24,141 nt of DNA from an uncultured Flavihumibacter sp. (lineage in GTDB: Bacteria; Bacteroidota; Bacteroidia; Chitinophagales; Chitinophagaceae), in assembly GCA_946482545.1 (NCBI GenBank), contig CAMLRX010000078.1, positions 1 through 24,141 of the forward strand, given 5' to 3'. This document shows positions 1 to 10,232 of this stretch, one piece after another. Below the pieces are notes generated by a model, which ran no database searches, was not told the origin of the DNA, and worked only from the letters and a program-made list of their open reading frames with translations. The position numbers were made by a program, and so were the translations under genes. How positions within the stretch are numbered: the first letter of the stretch is position 1; each line of letters starts with the position of its first letter.

Positions 1-2
1 CG

Positions 3-2164
<2,162 letters not shown>

Positions 2165-2195
2165 GTTCTGAAACCGTTCCGATCAATTCTGAAAA

Positions 2196-4808
2196 ATGAA
2201 ATACGTTCACACAAAGCGCATATTGTTATCCGTTATTTTGTTATTCGCGGCCAATGCGCTGTTCGCACAACTCCCCTATAAGAATCCCAACCTGGATTTT
2301 GAAACCAGAGCAAAGGACCTGATCTCCCGGCTCACGCTGGAAGAAAAAGCATCTTTGCTTTTTGACCAGTCGCCCGCGATCCCAAGACTGGGCATCAAAA
2401 AATTCAACTGGTGGAGCGAAGCGCTGCATGGTTTCGCGAACAACGACAGCGTGACCGTATTTCCTGAACCCATCGGCATGGCGGCCTCTTTCAACGACGC
2501 ACTGGTATTCGACATCTTCAACGCCGTTTCCGACGAAGCACGCGCCAAATACCATGATGCACTGCGCCAGGGCAAAGAGAACAAGCGTTTCCTGAGCCTG
2601 TCCGTATGGACGCCCAACGTAAATATCTTTCGCGATCCCCGCTGGGGAAGAGGACAGGAAACCTACGGAGAAGACCCTTTCCTCACTACGAAGATGGGCA
2701 TCTCCGTAGTGAAAGGATTGCAGGGGCCTGATGATGCGAAGTACCGCAAACTGCTCGCCTGCGCCAAACACTATGCCGTGCATTCGGGCCCGGAATGGAG
2801 CAGGCATACCCTTAACCTGAACAACGTAAGCAACCGCGACCTGTGGGAAACCTATCTCCCGGCCTTCAAGGCCCTGGTGCAAGATGCCGACGTTCGCCAG
2901 GTGATGTGCGCCTACCAGCGCCTGGACGATGAACCCTGTTGCGCCAACACCAGACTGCTGCAAACCATCCTCCGGGAAGACTGGGGCTTTAAACATATTG
3001 TGGTATCCGATTGCGGGGCCATCACCGACTTTTATTCCAGCCACAAAACATCTTCCGATCCGCTGCACGCCGCCGCCAAAGGCGTATTATCCGGCACCGA
3101 TGTGGAATGCGTCTGGGAAGGTTACGCCTACAAAAATCTGCCGGAAGCAGTGGCCCGTGGCCTCGTAAAAGAAAAAGATGTAAACGCCAGATTGCTGAAG
3201 GTATTGATAGGCCGTTTTGAACTGGGCGACATGGACGATGACGCGCTTGTACCCTGGGCGCAAACACCTAAATCAATCCTCAACAACAATGCGCACCGTA
3301 CCCTCGCGCTGGAAATGGCCCGGCAGTCGATGACACTGTTACAGAACCGGAACAATACATTGCCGCTCACTAAAAACAGCAAAATAGCAGTGATAGGCCC
3401 CAACGCTGCGAACGAACCCATGCTCTGGGGCAACTACAATGGCACGCCCATCCGAACCATCAGCATACTCGAAGGCATCCGCTCCAAAGTACCTGCAGGG
3501 AAACTCTTCTACGACAAAGCCTGCGACCTGGTAGAAAACAAAGTCACCCAAAGCTATTTCTCCCACATTTCATCAGGACAGCAGAAAGGATTTAAAGCCA
3601 CATACTGGAACAACCGGGAAATGACGGGAACACCGGTAACTACCACCCAAATTGTGAATCCCCTGAAGTTAACAACGGCTGGCCAGCATGAATTCGCTTC
3701 GGGTGTGGCATTGCAGCAATTCTCCGCATTGTACGAAACGGATTTTCTTGCACCGGCAACGGAAGAAATCGTTTTTAAATGTGGCGCCACGGGTTATTTT
3801 GAACTTTTTGTGAACGATTCTTCCATCAGGAAATACAACAACTGGCGTACACTCCCCTCGCGGATTCCATTCCCGGTTGAAAAAGGAAAACGCTACAAAA
3901 TTGAGATCAGGTACGCGCAACTTAACAACTGGCAAGCCAACATCGAATTCGATTTCGGAAAAGAAGTGGACGTTGATTTCACCGGGCTCATCACTAAGTT
4001 GAAGGGCATTGAAACCGTCGTATTTGTTGGCGGACTTTCCACCTTACTTGAAGGCGAAGAAATGCCCGTTTCCTACCCCGGGTTCCGTGATGGCGACCGT
4101 ACAGATATTCAACTACCCGAAGTGCAACGCAATTGCCTGAAGGCATTACACGATGCCGGCAAAAAAGTGGTATTCGTCAACTGCTCTGGATCAGCCATCA
4201 GCATGGTGCCTGAAACCGAAAACTGCGATGCTATCCTCCAGGCCTGGTATGGCGGTGAATCCGGCGGACAGGCCGTGGCCGAAGTGCTTTTCGGCGACTA
4301 CAATCCTTCGGGAAAACTACCCATCACTTTTTACAAGGATACCACCCAGTTCGGCGATTTCGAAGATTACACCATGAAAGGAAGAACTTACCGCTATCTT
4401 CAAAGCACGCCCCTGTTCCCCTTCGGCTATGGATTAAGCTACACTTCTTTCAACATCAAAACCGCGCAACTCAGCACCGCTACATTAAACAAGGACCAGG
4501 AACTAACCATCACCATCCCGGTTGAAAATACCGGGAAAAGAAAAGGCACCGAGATTGTACAGGTATATGTAAAAAAATCCGGCGATCCCAATGGTCCGGT
4601 CAGGACACTGAAAGGATTCAAAAGAGTGGAAGTAGCTCCCGGGAAACAAGTACAGGCGGAAATAAAATTGCCTTACCAGTCATTTGAATTTTATGATGAA
4701 GCAGGTTTTGAAATGAAGGTTACGCCGGGCGCTTACGAAATCTGGTACGGCAACAGTTCGGATGAAAAAAACTTAAAGATGATCAGCCTGAACATCACAG
4801 ACAAATAA
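2196..4808 (+). CDS. GH3 family beta-glycosidase with PA14 domain (beta-xylosidase / alpha-L-arabinofuranosidase / beta-glucosidase type)
   Basis: 870-residue exported glycosidase that would release terminal sugars from oligosaccharides. A signal peptide (residues 1-24, ending ALFA-Q) leads into the GH3 barrel. The nucleophile is Asp272 in VVSDCGA, with the substrate-binding KHY motif in CAKHYAVHSGPEW upstream. A PA14 domain (about 464-588) is inserted in the second GH3 domain. The GLSTLLEGEEM segment (Glu619-Glu622) after it is where PA14-bearing GH3 enzymes carry the acid/base Glu. A fibronectin-III-like domain closes the protein (about 765-865). This architecture and the opening NPNLDFETRAKDLISRLTLEEK are shared with Bacteroidota xylan beta-xylosidases, so I favour xylosidase/arabinofuranosidase over glucosidase, but specificity in GH3 is hard to read. 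It lies 31 bases after the esterases and is probably co-transcribed with them. Confidence 0.9.
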   Translation: MKYVHTKRILLSVILLFAANALFAQLPYKNPNLDFETRAKDLISRLTLEEKASLLFDQSPAIPRLGIKKFNWWSEALHGFANNDSVTVFPEPIGMAASFNDALVFDIFNAVSDEARAKYHDALRQGKENKRFLSLSVWTPNVNIFRDPRWGRGQETYGEDPFLTTKMGISVVKGLQGPDDAKYRKLLACAKHYAVHSGPEWSRHTLNLNNVSNRDLWETYLPAFKALVQDADVRQVMCAYQRLDDEPCCANTRLLQTILREDWGFKHIVVSDCGAITDFYSSHKTSSDPLHAAAKGVLSGTDVECVWEGYAYKNLPEAVARGLVKEKDVNARLLKVLIGRFELGDMDDDALVPWAQTPKSILNNNAHRTLALEMARQSMTLLQNRNNTLPLTKNSKIAVIGPNAANEPMLWGNYNGTPIRTISILEGIRSKVPAGKLFYDKACDLVENKVTQSYFSHISSGQQKGFKATYWNNREMTGTPVTTTQIVNPLKLTTAGQHEFASGVALQQFSALYETDFLAPATEEIVFKCGATGYFELFVNDSSIRKYNNWRTLPSRIPFPVEKGKRYKIEIRYAQLNNWQANIEFDFGKEVDVDFTGLITKLKGIETVVFVGGLSTLLEGEEMPVSYPGFRDGDRTDIQLPEVQRNCLKALHDAGKKVVFVNCSGSAISMVPETENCDAILQAWYGGESGGQAVAEVLFGDYNPSGKLPITFYKDTTQFGDFEDYTMKGRTYRYLQSTPLFPFGYGLSYTSFNIKTAQLSTATLNKDQELTITIPVENTGKRKGTEIVQVYVKKSGDPNGPVRTLKGFKRVEVAPGKQVQAEIKLPYQSFEFYDEAGFEMKVTPGAYEIWYGNSSDEKNLKMISLNITDK

Positions 4809-4833
4809 TTTACCTTTCTACAAATACTAAAAC

Positions 4834-6765
4834 ATGCGGCGCATTTTGCTCAGTAGCCTTTTTCTATTCATTGTATCCATCCCGGTTCACGCCCAGCAGG
4901 CAGGTATTGTTTCCCCCAACCAGAAAGCGAAGGCTGAATTGTTTAGTCTGAACAACGGCGCTGCCGGGAAGTGGCAGCTAAAGCTTTCTTATGCGCACAA
5001 TGGCCGCACAACGGAAGCCATCCCCGCCATCGACCTCGGATTATCGCGCAGCGACCAGGACTTTCAAAACGAACTCAAACTCATCAAAGTGGGCAAGCCC
5101 ACACCCATTAAGGAACAGTACACCGCGCTTCACGGCAAAAAATCGCTCTGCACCAACGAAGGCAATGAACTGGTCGTCTCCTTCGAGAATCCTTCCAAAG
5201 CGAAGCTCAACCTCATTATACGGGCATACAACGATGGCGTGGTGTTCCGCTACGAGTTCCCGGAAAAGCAAGGCGCTTTCGTTATTAAAGACGAGTTGAC
5301 CACCTACACCATCCCAAAAGAAACACAGCGCTGGATGGAACGCTGGAACCCCGCCAACGAAGGATTGTACACCGCGATGAGTGGAGATAAAGTGCAAAAG
5401 CAGGAATGGGGCTACCCGGCGCTTTTTCAACCTAAAGACAGCTCCTGCTGGTTCCTGCTCCATGAAGCCGACCTCACCAGAAGTTACTGCGGCACCAAAT
5501 TGAGCAACCGCAACGACAGTACCAAATACAAACTCACTTTCCCCGATGCCGGAGATGGCCGCGGAACAGGAACGCCGACACCCACCATCACCCTGCCCTG
5601 GCGCTCGCCCTGGCGCGTGGTGACCATGGGCAGCCTTTCAGACATCGTATCCTCTACGCTGGTGGACGATGTTTCCACGCCTTCAGTCATTAAAAATACG
5701 GACTGGATAAAACCCGGCACCGTGTCCTGGAACTATTGGTCGAGCAACCACGGCACCAGGGACTTCAAAATCGTATGTGATTTTGCCGATCTCGCCGCGG
5801 AAATGAACTGGCCTTACACCCTGCTCGACTGGGAATGGGATGCCATGACCAATGGCGGTAATGTGGAAGACGCCGCGAAATACATCCGCTCCAAAGGCGT
5901 GAAACCACTGATATGGTACAATTCAGGCGGTAACCACACCTGGGTATCCTCCACCCCGAAAGACAGGATGCTCACGCATGAAAACCGGATGGCAGAATTC
6001 GCGAAGCTGAAAAAACTGGGATTCGTTGGCGTGAAAGTTGACTTCTTTGAAAGCGAGAAACAGGATATGATCAATTATTACCTCGACATACTGGAAGATG
6101 CCGCGCAATTTGAAATGATGGTCTATTTCCACGGCTGTATCGTACCAAGAGGATGGGCCCGAACATACCCCAACCTCATGACTTACGAAGCGGTACGCGG
6201 CGCGGAATGGTACAACAATGGTCCGGACTTCACGAATGAAGCCCCCGAACACAACACCATTCTGCCTTTCACGAGAAACGTTGTCGGCTCCATGGATTAT
6301 ACCCCTGTCACTTTCACCAACTCCCAATTTCCGCACCTCACCTCTTACGGCCACGAACTGGCGCTCAGCGTAATTTTTGAATCCGCACTGCAGCACCTGG
6401 CCGATCGGCCCGAAGGATACCGCCAGTTGCCCGATGCGCCGAAATCGTTCCTGAAAACCGTTCCCGCAGCATGGGACGAAACACGTTTACTGGATGGCGC
6501 GCCCGGCAAAAACGTATACATGGCAAGGCGCAAAGGGAACACCTGGTACATCGCGGGCATCAGCGCCGAACTTCGGGAAAGACAAAACAATATTTCACTT
6601 GATTTCCTGCCGGAAGGAAAAGCATTTAAATTAACCCTCGTCGCTGATGGCAAACACGATAAAGAATTCTCAACCCGGCAACTAGTAGTGGAACGAAAAG
6701 ATATGGTAAATGTACGGCTGCTGCGACGCGGAGGTTTCGCGGCCGTGCTTCACCCGGTAGAATAA
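4834..6765 (+). CDS. GH97 family glycoside hydrolase, retaining subtype (alpha-galactosidase / beta-L-arabinopyranosidase-like)
   Basis: 643 residues with a signal peptide (MRRILLSSL... VHAQQ), an N-terminal beta-sandwich (about 25-275), a TIM barrel (about 280-570) and a C-terminal beta domain: the GH97 plan. GH97 enzymes are either inverting with Glu (SusB alpha-glucosidase) or retaining with an Asp nucleophile (BtGH97b alpha-galactosidase). Here the barrel carries GVKVDFF with Asp403, and Glu458 in VRGAEWY lies 55 residues on. That is the spacing I recall for the Asp415/Glu470 pair of BtGH97b, so I read it as the retaining type. Retaining GH97 members cleave alpha-D-galactosides or the stereochemically similar beta-L-arabinopyranosides. 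The second activity would fit the pentose pathway encoded downstream, but that is inference. It follows the GH3 gene by 25 bases. Confidence 0.88.
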   Translation: MRRILLSSLFLFIVSIPVHAQQAGIVSPNQKAKAELFSLNNGAAGKWQLKLSYAHNGRTTEAIPAIDLGLSRSDQDFQNELKLIKVGKPTPIKEQYTALHGKKSLCTNEGNELVVSFENPSKAKLNLIIRAYNDGVVFRYEFPEKQGAFVIKDELTTYTIPKETQRWMERWNPANEGLYTAMSGDKVQKQEWGYPALFQPKDSSCWFLLHEADLTRSYCGTKLSNRNDSTKYKLTFPDAGDGRGTGTPTPTITLPWRSPWRVVTMGSLSDIVSSTLVDDVSTPSVIKNTDWIKPGTVSWNYWSSNHGTRDFKIVCDFADLAAEMNWPYTLLDWEWDAMTNGGNVEDAAKYIRSKGVKPLIWYNSGGNHTWVSSTPKDRMLTHENRMAEFAKLKKLGFVGVKVDFFESEKQDMINYYLDILEDAAQFEMMVYFHGCIVPRGWARTYPNLMTYEAVRGAEWYNNGPDFTNEAPEHNTILPFTRNVVGSMDYTPVTFTNSQFPHLTSYGHELALSVIFESALQHLADRPEGYRQLPDAPKSFLKTVPAAWDETRLLDGAPGKNVYMARRKGNTWYIAGISAELRERQNNISLDFLPEGKAFKLTLVADGKHDKEFSTRQLVVERKDMVNVRLLRRGGFAAVLHPVE

Positions 6766-6812
6766 ACGGCATTCCTCCGCACCCTGATTTCTATTCATTC
6801 AAAACAAATTTT

Positions 6813-7940
6813 ATGAAAAAAACAATCGGTTCATCGCGGAGAAATTTCCTTTATCAATCCGGCCTTGCGGGCCTGGGCATGACGTTATTCAGCTCTGCGG
6901 ACCTGCTTCCGGGATCATCTTCAAAACCAACCACAATGCCTGATAAAAACGGGAAACTCGGCATCGCCCTCGTGGGACTGGGCAATTACGCCACCGGACA
7001 ACTCGCGCCCGCGTTGCAGCAAACGGAGCACTGCTACCTTGCGGGTATTGTTACCGGAACGCCTTCCAAAATACCCACCTGGAAAGAAAAATACAATATC
7101 CCCGACGAGAACATTTACAATTACGACAATTACGATCGTATAAAAGACAACAAGAACATCGACATCATCTACGTGGTGCTACCCAACAGCATGCACGCCG
7201 AATATACCATCCGTGGTTTCGGGGCCGGCAAGCACGTGATCTGCGAAAAACCCATGGCCAATACCGTGGAAGATTGCGACAAAATGCTGGCCGCTCAGCA
7301 AAAAGCAGGTAAAAAATTCTCCATCGGGTACCGGTTGCATTTCGACCCATTCAACCTGGAGATGGCCAGGCTGGGTACACAAAAAGTATTCGGCAACCTG
7401 AAAAAAATATCAGGTGCTTTCGGCTTTAAAGCGGAAGCCGGACAATGGCGGCTGTCCAAACAATATGCCGGCGGCGGACCGTTGATGGACCTCGGCATTT
7501 ATGTGGTGCAGGGCATGTGCTATACATCGGGCATGAACCCGATTGCCGTTACCGCGGTGGAAGGCGAAAAAACGGACCCCGTGCGGTTTAAAGACGTGGA
7601 ACAATCCCTCTCCTGGGAATTTGAGTTTCCGGGCGGACTAAAAGGGGAAGGAAGTGCCACTTACGACGCCCTCACCAATTTCCTGAAAGCCGAAGCCGAA
7701 CAGGGCAGTTTTGAATTGAAACCAGCTTACAATTATGGCCGGCAAAGGGGGTATACACCTAACGGCGACATGCAGCTCACGCCCGTGAACCAACAGGCGA
7801 AACAAATGGATGCATTCGCGCTTTCCATCAAAAACAACCAGCCCAGCATTGTACCCGGAGAAATGGGGCGCAGGGACGTGAAATACCTCCAGGCCATTTA
7901 TGAAGCAATGCGCACAGGAAAGAAGGTTAAACTCTCCTGA
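6813..7940 (+). CDS. Tat-exported Gfo/Idh/MocA family oxidoreductase (glucose-fructose oxidoreductase-like)
   Basis: 375-residue NAD(P)-dependent oxidoreductase. The N terminus SSRRNFLYQSG followed by a hydrophobic stretch is a twin-arginine signal, so the enzyme is probably folded with its cofactor in the cytoplasm and exported. The Rossmann motif is GIALVGLGNYA (residues 50-60). The family EKP motif is at 145-147 (Lys146 catalytic) and GYRLHFDP at 172-179. The GGGPLMDLGIY segment (220-230) has Asp226 and a Tyr as in glucose-fructose oxidoreductases rather than the His of inositol dehydrogenases. Known relatives oxidise aldoses to lactones with a tightly held nucleotide. That would supply the lactonase encoded later in the window. 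It is the last gene of the first + strand block. Only 22 bases separate it from the convergent dehydratase gene, with no evident terminator hairpin. Substrate is unknown. Confidence 0.88.
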   Translation: MKKTIGSSRRNFLYQSGLAGLGMTLFSSADLLPGSSSKPTTMPDKNGKLGIALVGLGNYATGQLAPALQQTEHCYLAGIVTGTPSKIPTWKEKYNIPDENIYNYDNYDRIKDNKNIDIIYVVLPNSMHAEYTIRGFGAGKHVICEKPMANTVEDCDKMLAAQQKAGKKFSIGYRLHFDPFNLEMARLGTQKVFGNLKKISGAFGFKAEAGQWRLSKQYAGGGPLMDLGIYVVQGMCYTSGMNPIAVTAVEGEKTDPVRFKDVEQSLSWEFEFPGGLKGEGSATYDALTNFLKAEAEQGSFELKPAYNYGRQRGYTPNGDMQLTPVNQQAKQMDAFALSIKNNQPSIVPGEMGRRDVKYLQAIYEAMRTGKKVKLS

Positions 7941-7962
7941 GCACATGACTTAACGTACATCA

Positions 7963-9243
7963 TTAAACGAAGAAAGGAACATTGGGCACCGCGTATTTTT
8001 TCATGGCGTCGATATTCATATCCACGCCGATGCCCGGTTTCTCCGAAAGGGTAATGAAACTGTCTTTCACCCATTCTCCTTCGTATTGAACAATTTCCTT
8101 GTACATGGGTTCCGTATGGAAATAAGATTGCCATTCGAGGATCAGGAAATTAGGTACGGAGGCGCATACATGGCAGGCGGCCATACAACCGAGGAAAGAA
8201 GCCACCATATGCGGGGCGAATGGCGTATAGTACAGGTTCGCCAGGTTGGCGATGCGTTGGCCCTCTCCCAATCCGCCCGCCTTCTGAAGGTCAGGCATCA
8301 CAATATCCACCGCACCTATTTCCAGCATTTCACGGAAACCATAAGCCAGGTATTGGTTCTCGCCTGCGGCGATGGGGGTGGAAGAAGAATCCCTGATGGA
8401 TTTATACGCCTGCACATTTTCGGCGGGCGTGGGTTCTTCCAGCCAGAGCAGGTTGAGCGGCTCCAGTCTTTTCGCTACCGCATGTCCTGTAACCGCATCA
8501 TAACGGCCATGCATATCCACCAGAATATCCACATTGGGACCAACTGCCTGTCGTGCCGCAGCTACCTGGTCGTACATACGTTGCAACTCTCCCGGACTGG
8601 CGGTCCAGTTGTAGCGGTCGTATTTGTTGGGGTCATTGAATTGATCGAGGTCGAACTTGATGGCGTTGAAGCCCATGCTTTTCGACTTCGCGGCGGCTTC
8701 CGCGAAATCTTTGGGTTGCGGCAGGTTGCGCTGGTAAAGGGCCGTATCGCAATACACCCGGATTTTATCGCGGAACTTTCCGCCCAGCAACCGGTACACC
8801 GGCACATTCAGGGCTTTCCCGGCAATATCCCAGAGCGCGGTTTCTATGGCCGATAATACCGCCACGTACATGCCCGCCTGCGCACCCTGGAAAAATCCTC
8901 CTTTGCGAATGTCTTCAAACAAGCGGTGCACATCCAAAGGATTCCTTCCTTTGAGGCGCATTTCGAAATTCTTCACCAGGTGGTAAGTACCCATTACGGC
9001 GTCTACCCCTTCTCCGCAACCATAAATATCCTGATTGGTGAATACCTTCACGAAGAGGCTCCCTCTGATGTACCCGCATTTGATCTCCGTTATTTTGAGG
9101 TCGGAAGGCGCCGATGGTTTTGAATAATCGTCTACGGCCTTTTCATACCCGTTCCCGAATACACTGAGCGAAGCGAAGGGCGCCATGGCTGAAGCGATGG
9201 CTGCTTTGGATAAAAAGGACCTTCTTGAATTATGGTCAGACAT
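7963..9243 (-). CDS. Tat-exported mandelate racemase/muconate lactonizing enzyme family sugar-acid dehydratase (galactonate dehydratase-like)
   Basis: 426-residue enolase-superfamily enzyme, predicted to dehydrate an aldonic acid to a 2-keto-3-deoxy acid. Metal ligands are Asp243 (LVDMHGR), Glu269 (LLWLEEP) and Glu295 (AGEN). His245 follows Asp243 by two, and the Asp318/His345 pair (MPDLQKAGG and FAPHM) forms the usual His-Asp dyad. The spacings 2, 26, 52 and 27 match those I recall for E. coli D-galactonate dehydratase (D183, H185, E209, E235, D258-H285), so an active dehydratase of that subgroup is likely. The N terminus NSRRSFLSKAA plus a hydrophobic stretch is a twin-arginine signal, unusual for a family whose characterised members are mostly cytoplasmic. 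It is the last gene of the - strand block, 34 bases after the RraA-like gene. The substrate acid is not determined. Confidence 0.9.
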   Translation of the reverse strand: MSDHNSRRSFLSKAAIASAMAPFASLSVFGNGYEKAVDDYSKPSAPSDLKITEIKCGYIRGSLFVKVFTNQDIYGCGEGVDAVMGTYHLVKNFEMRLKGRNPLDVHRLFEDIRKGGFFQGAQAGMYVAVLSAIETALWDIAGKALNVPVYRLLGGKFRDKIRVYCDTALYQRNLPQPKDFAEAAAKSKSMGFNAIKFDLDQFNDPNKYDRYNWTASPGELQRMYDQVAAARQAVGPNVDILVDMHGRYDAVTGHAVAKRLEPLNLLWLEEPTPAENVQAYKSIRDSSSTPIAAGENQYLAYGFREMLEIGAVDIVMPDLQKAGGLGEGQRIANLANLYYTPFAPHMVASFLGCMAACHVCASVPNFLILEWQSYFHTEPMYKEIVQYEGEWVKDSFITLSEKPGIGVDMNIDAMKKYAVPNVPFFV

Positions 9244-9277
9244 ATATTTGTTTTGAATGAATGTTTTAAAATGACCG

Positions 9278-10222
9278 CTACCAGGTTCTTTCTTTCAGAA
9301 ACTCCTGGATCTGTTCTTTCGCGACGGGCAATTCGTTGATATGGTCGTTCAGCCATTTCGAGAAGTCGCGTTCAATTTCATCGGACCAACGGGCATCGAT
9401 CTGCCCCGCGGTATATTTTCCTTCCCGCAGCCGTTCGTGGCCGAACATATCGCGCAACCGCACGATCTCTGAAGTGGTCACCACTTTTTCCGCCAGGTGC
9501 GGCGGCACGAATACCACCACGCCCATTTTACCCAGCACCACATCGCCGGGCATAACGGTAACCGTTCGTATCCTTGTGGGCTGGTTAATGCCTACGATCA
9601 TCGTATTCAGGTCTCCCGGCGGATTGTGGTGGGAAGGATCATAACTGGTATAGAACGAAGTGAAACCGCCGATTTCTTTCAAACCTTCCACATCACGCAG
9701 CGCACCATCATAAACAATACCGTTACCCGATTTCGCGTAGATGGCGTTCCCCACGTTATCACCGATGGTAGGACCATTCCTTTTCGCCCCGAACTGATCG
9801 GCCACATATACATCTCCTTTCACGAGCAAATCAACAGCCCAGGTGTTCTGTCCCCTTTTCCCCGTTTTCTTTCCCGCCGAATCAATGGCCTTCCACACAT
9901 CGGGCCGTCCGGGCATGAAGGTGGCCGTAACCGCTCTGCCCACCAGCACACTGTCTGGGTTGATCCGCTCCCACCCTTCCGCGATCTGGTAGGCGTATCC
10001 CGCATTTTTCATCACGGCCCACGCTTCTTCCACGCTCACGGCTTTCATGCGTGTAAGGATTTTATCGGATACTTTTGGACGTCCGTCAGGAAAACGTTCC
10101 CCTTTCCATTCGGGGGTAAGCGCGATCAGTTGTTCTCTGGATATCTGCACTTGCTGCGCGACACTTTGCTGCCCCAGTATAACCAGCAGCAGCAACACAA
10201 AAATGGTCTTCGCTTTTATCAT
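9278..10222 (-). CDS. Sec-exported RraA family protein, aldolase-like (HMG/CHA aldolase fold)
   Basis: 314 residues, with a signal peptide (MIKAKTIFVLL... SVAQQ) ahead of an RraA-fold domain (about 55-260) and a charged helical tail. The family contains E. coli RraA (RNase E inhibitor) and the metal-dependent 4-hydroxy-4-methyl-2-oxoglutarate aldolases/oxaloacetate decarboxylases. The aldolases carry a D-x20-R-D motif for metal and pyruvyl binding. Here Asp155 of IGDNVGNA is followed after exactly 20 residues by Arg176-Asp177 (GALRD), so catalytic competence is plausible. Export rules out an RNase E role. It lies between an organic-anion transporter (10 bases upstream) and a sugar-acid dehydratase (34 bases downstream). 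I infer retro-aldol cleavage of a 2-keto-3-deoxy acid to pyruvate plus an aldehyde. Databases often mislabel relatives as demethylmenaquinone methyltransferases; no methyltransferase motif is visible. Confidence 0.85.
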   Translation of the reverse strand: MIKAKTIFVLLLLVILGQQSVAQQVQISREQLIALTPEWKGERFPDGRPKVSDKILTRMKAVSVEEAWAVMKNAGYAYQIAEGWERINPDSVLVGRAVTATFMPGRPDVWKAIDSAGKKTGKRGQNTWAVDLLVKGDVYVADQFGAKRNGPTIGDNVGNAIYAKSGNGIVYDGALRDVEGLKEIGGFTSFYTSYDPSHHNPPGDLNTMIVGINQPTRIRTVTVMPGDVVLGKMGVVVFVPPHLAEKVVTTSEIVRLRDMFGHERLREGKYTAGQIDARWSDEIERDFSKWLNDHINELPVAKEQIQEFLKERTW

Positions 10223-10232
10223 AAGACTTATT

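Noticed and set aside
2241..3068. A 275-codon open frame on the - strand opposite the GH3 gene
   Set aside because: It lies wholly inside a confidently assigned GH3 coding region, shows no recognisable domain, and its composition is what the complement of that gene would give.
7941..7962. A bidirectional terminator between the convergent operons
   Set aside because: Only 22 bases separate the stop codons, and I could not find a stable hairpin or T-run there.
8086..8856. A 256-codon + strand frame opposite the enolase-superfamily gene
   Set aside because: It is antisense to a gene with a complete active site, has no family motifs, and is rich in His/Arg as expected for a complement frame.
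9278..10222. RNase E inhibitor RraA or demethylmenaquinone methyltransferase
   Set aside because: A Sec signal peptide and the operon context exclude RNase E control, no methyltransferase motif is present, and the aldolase D-x20-R-D motif is intact.
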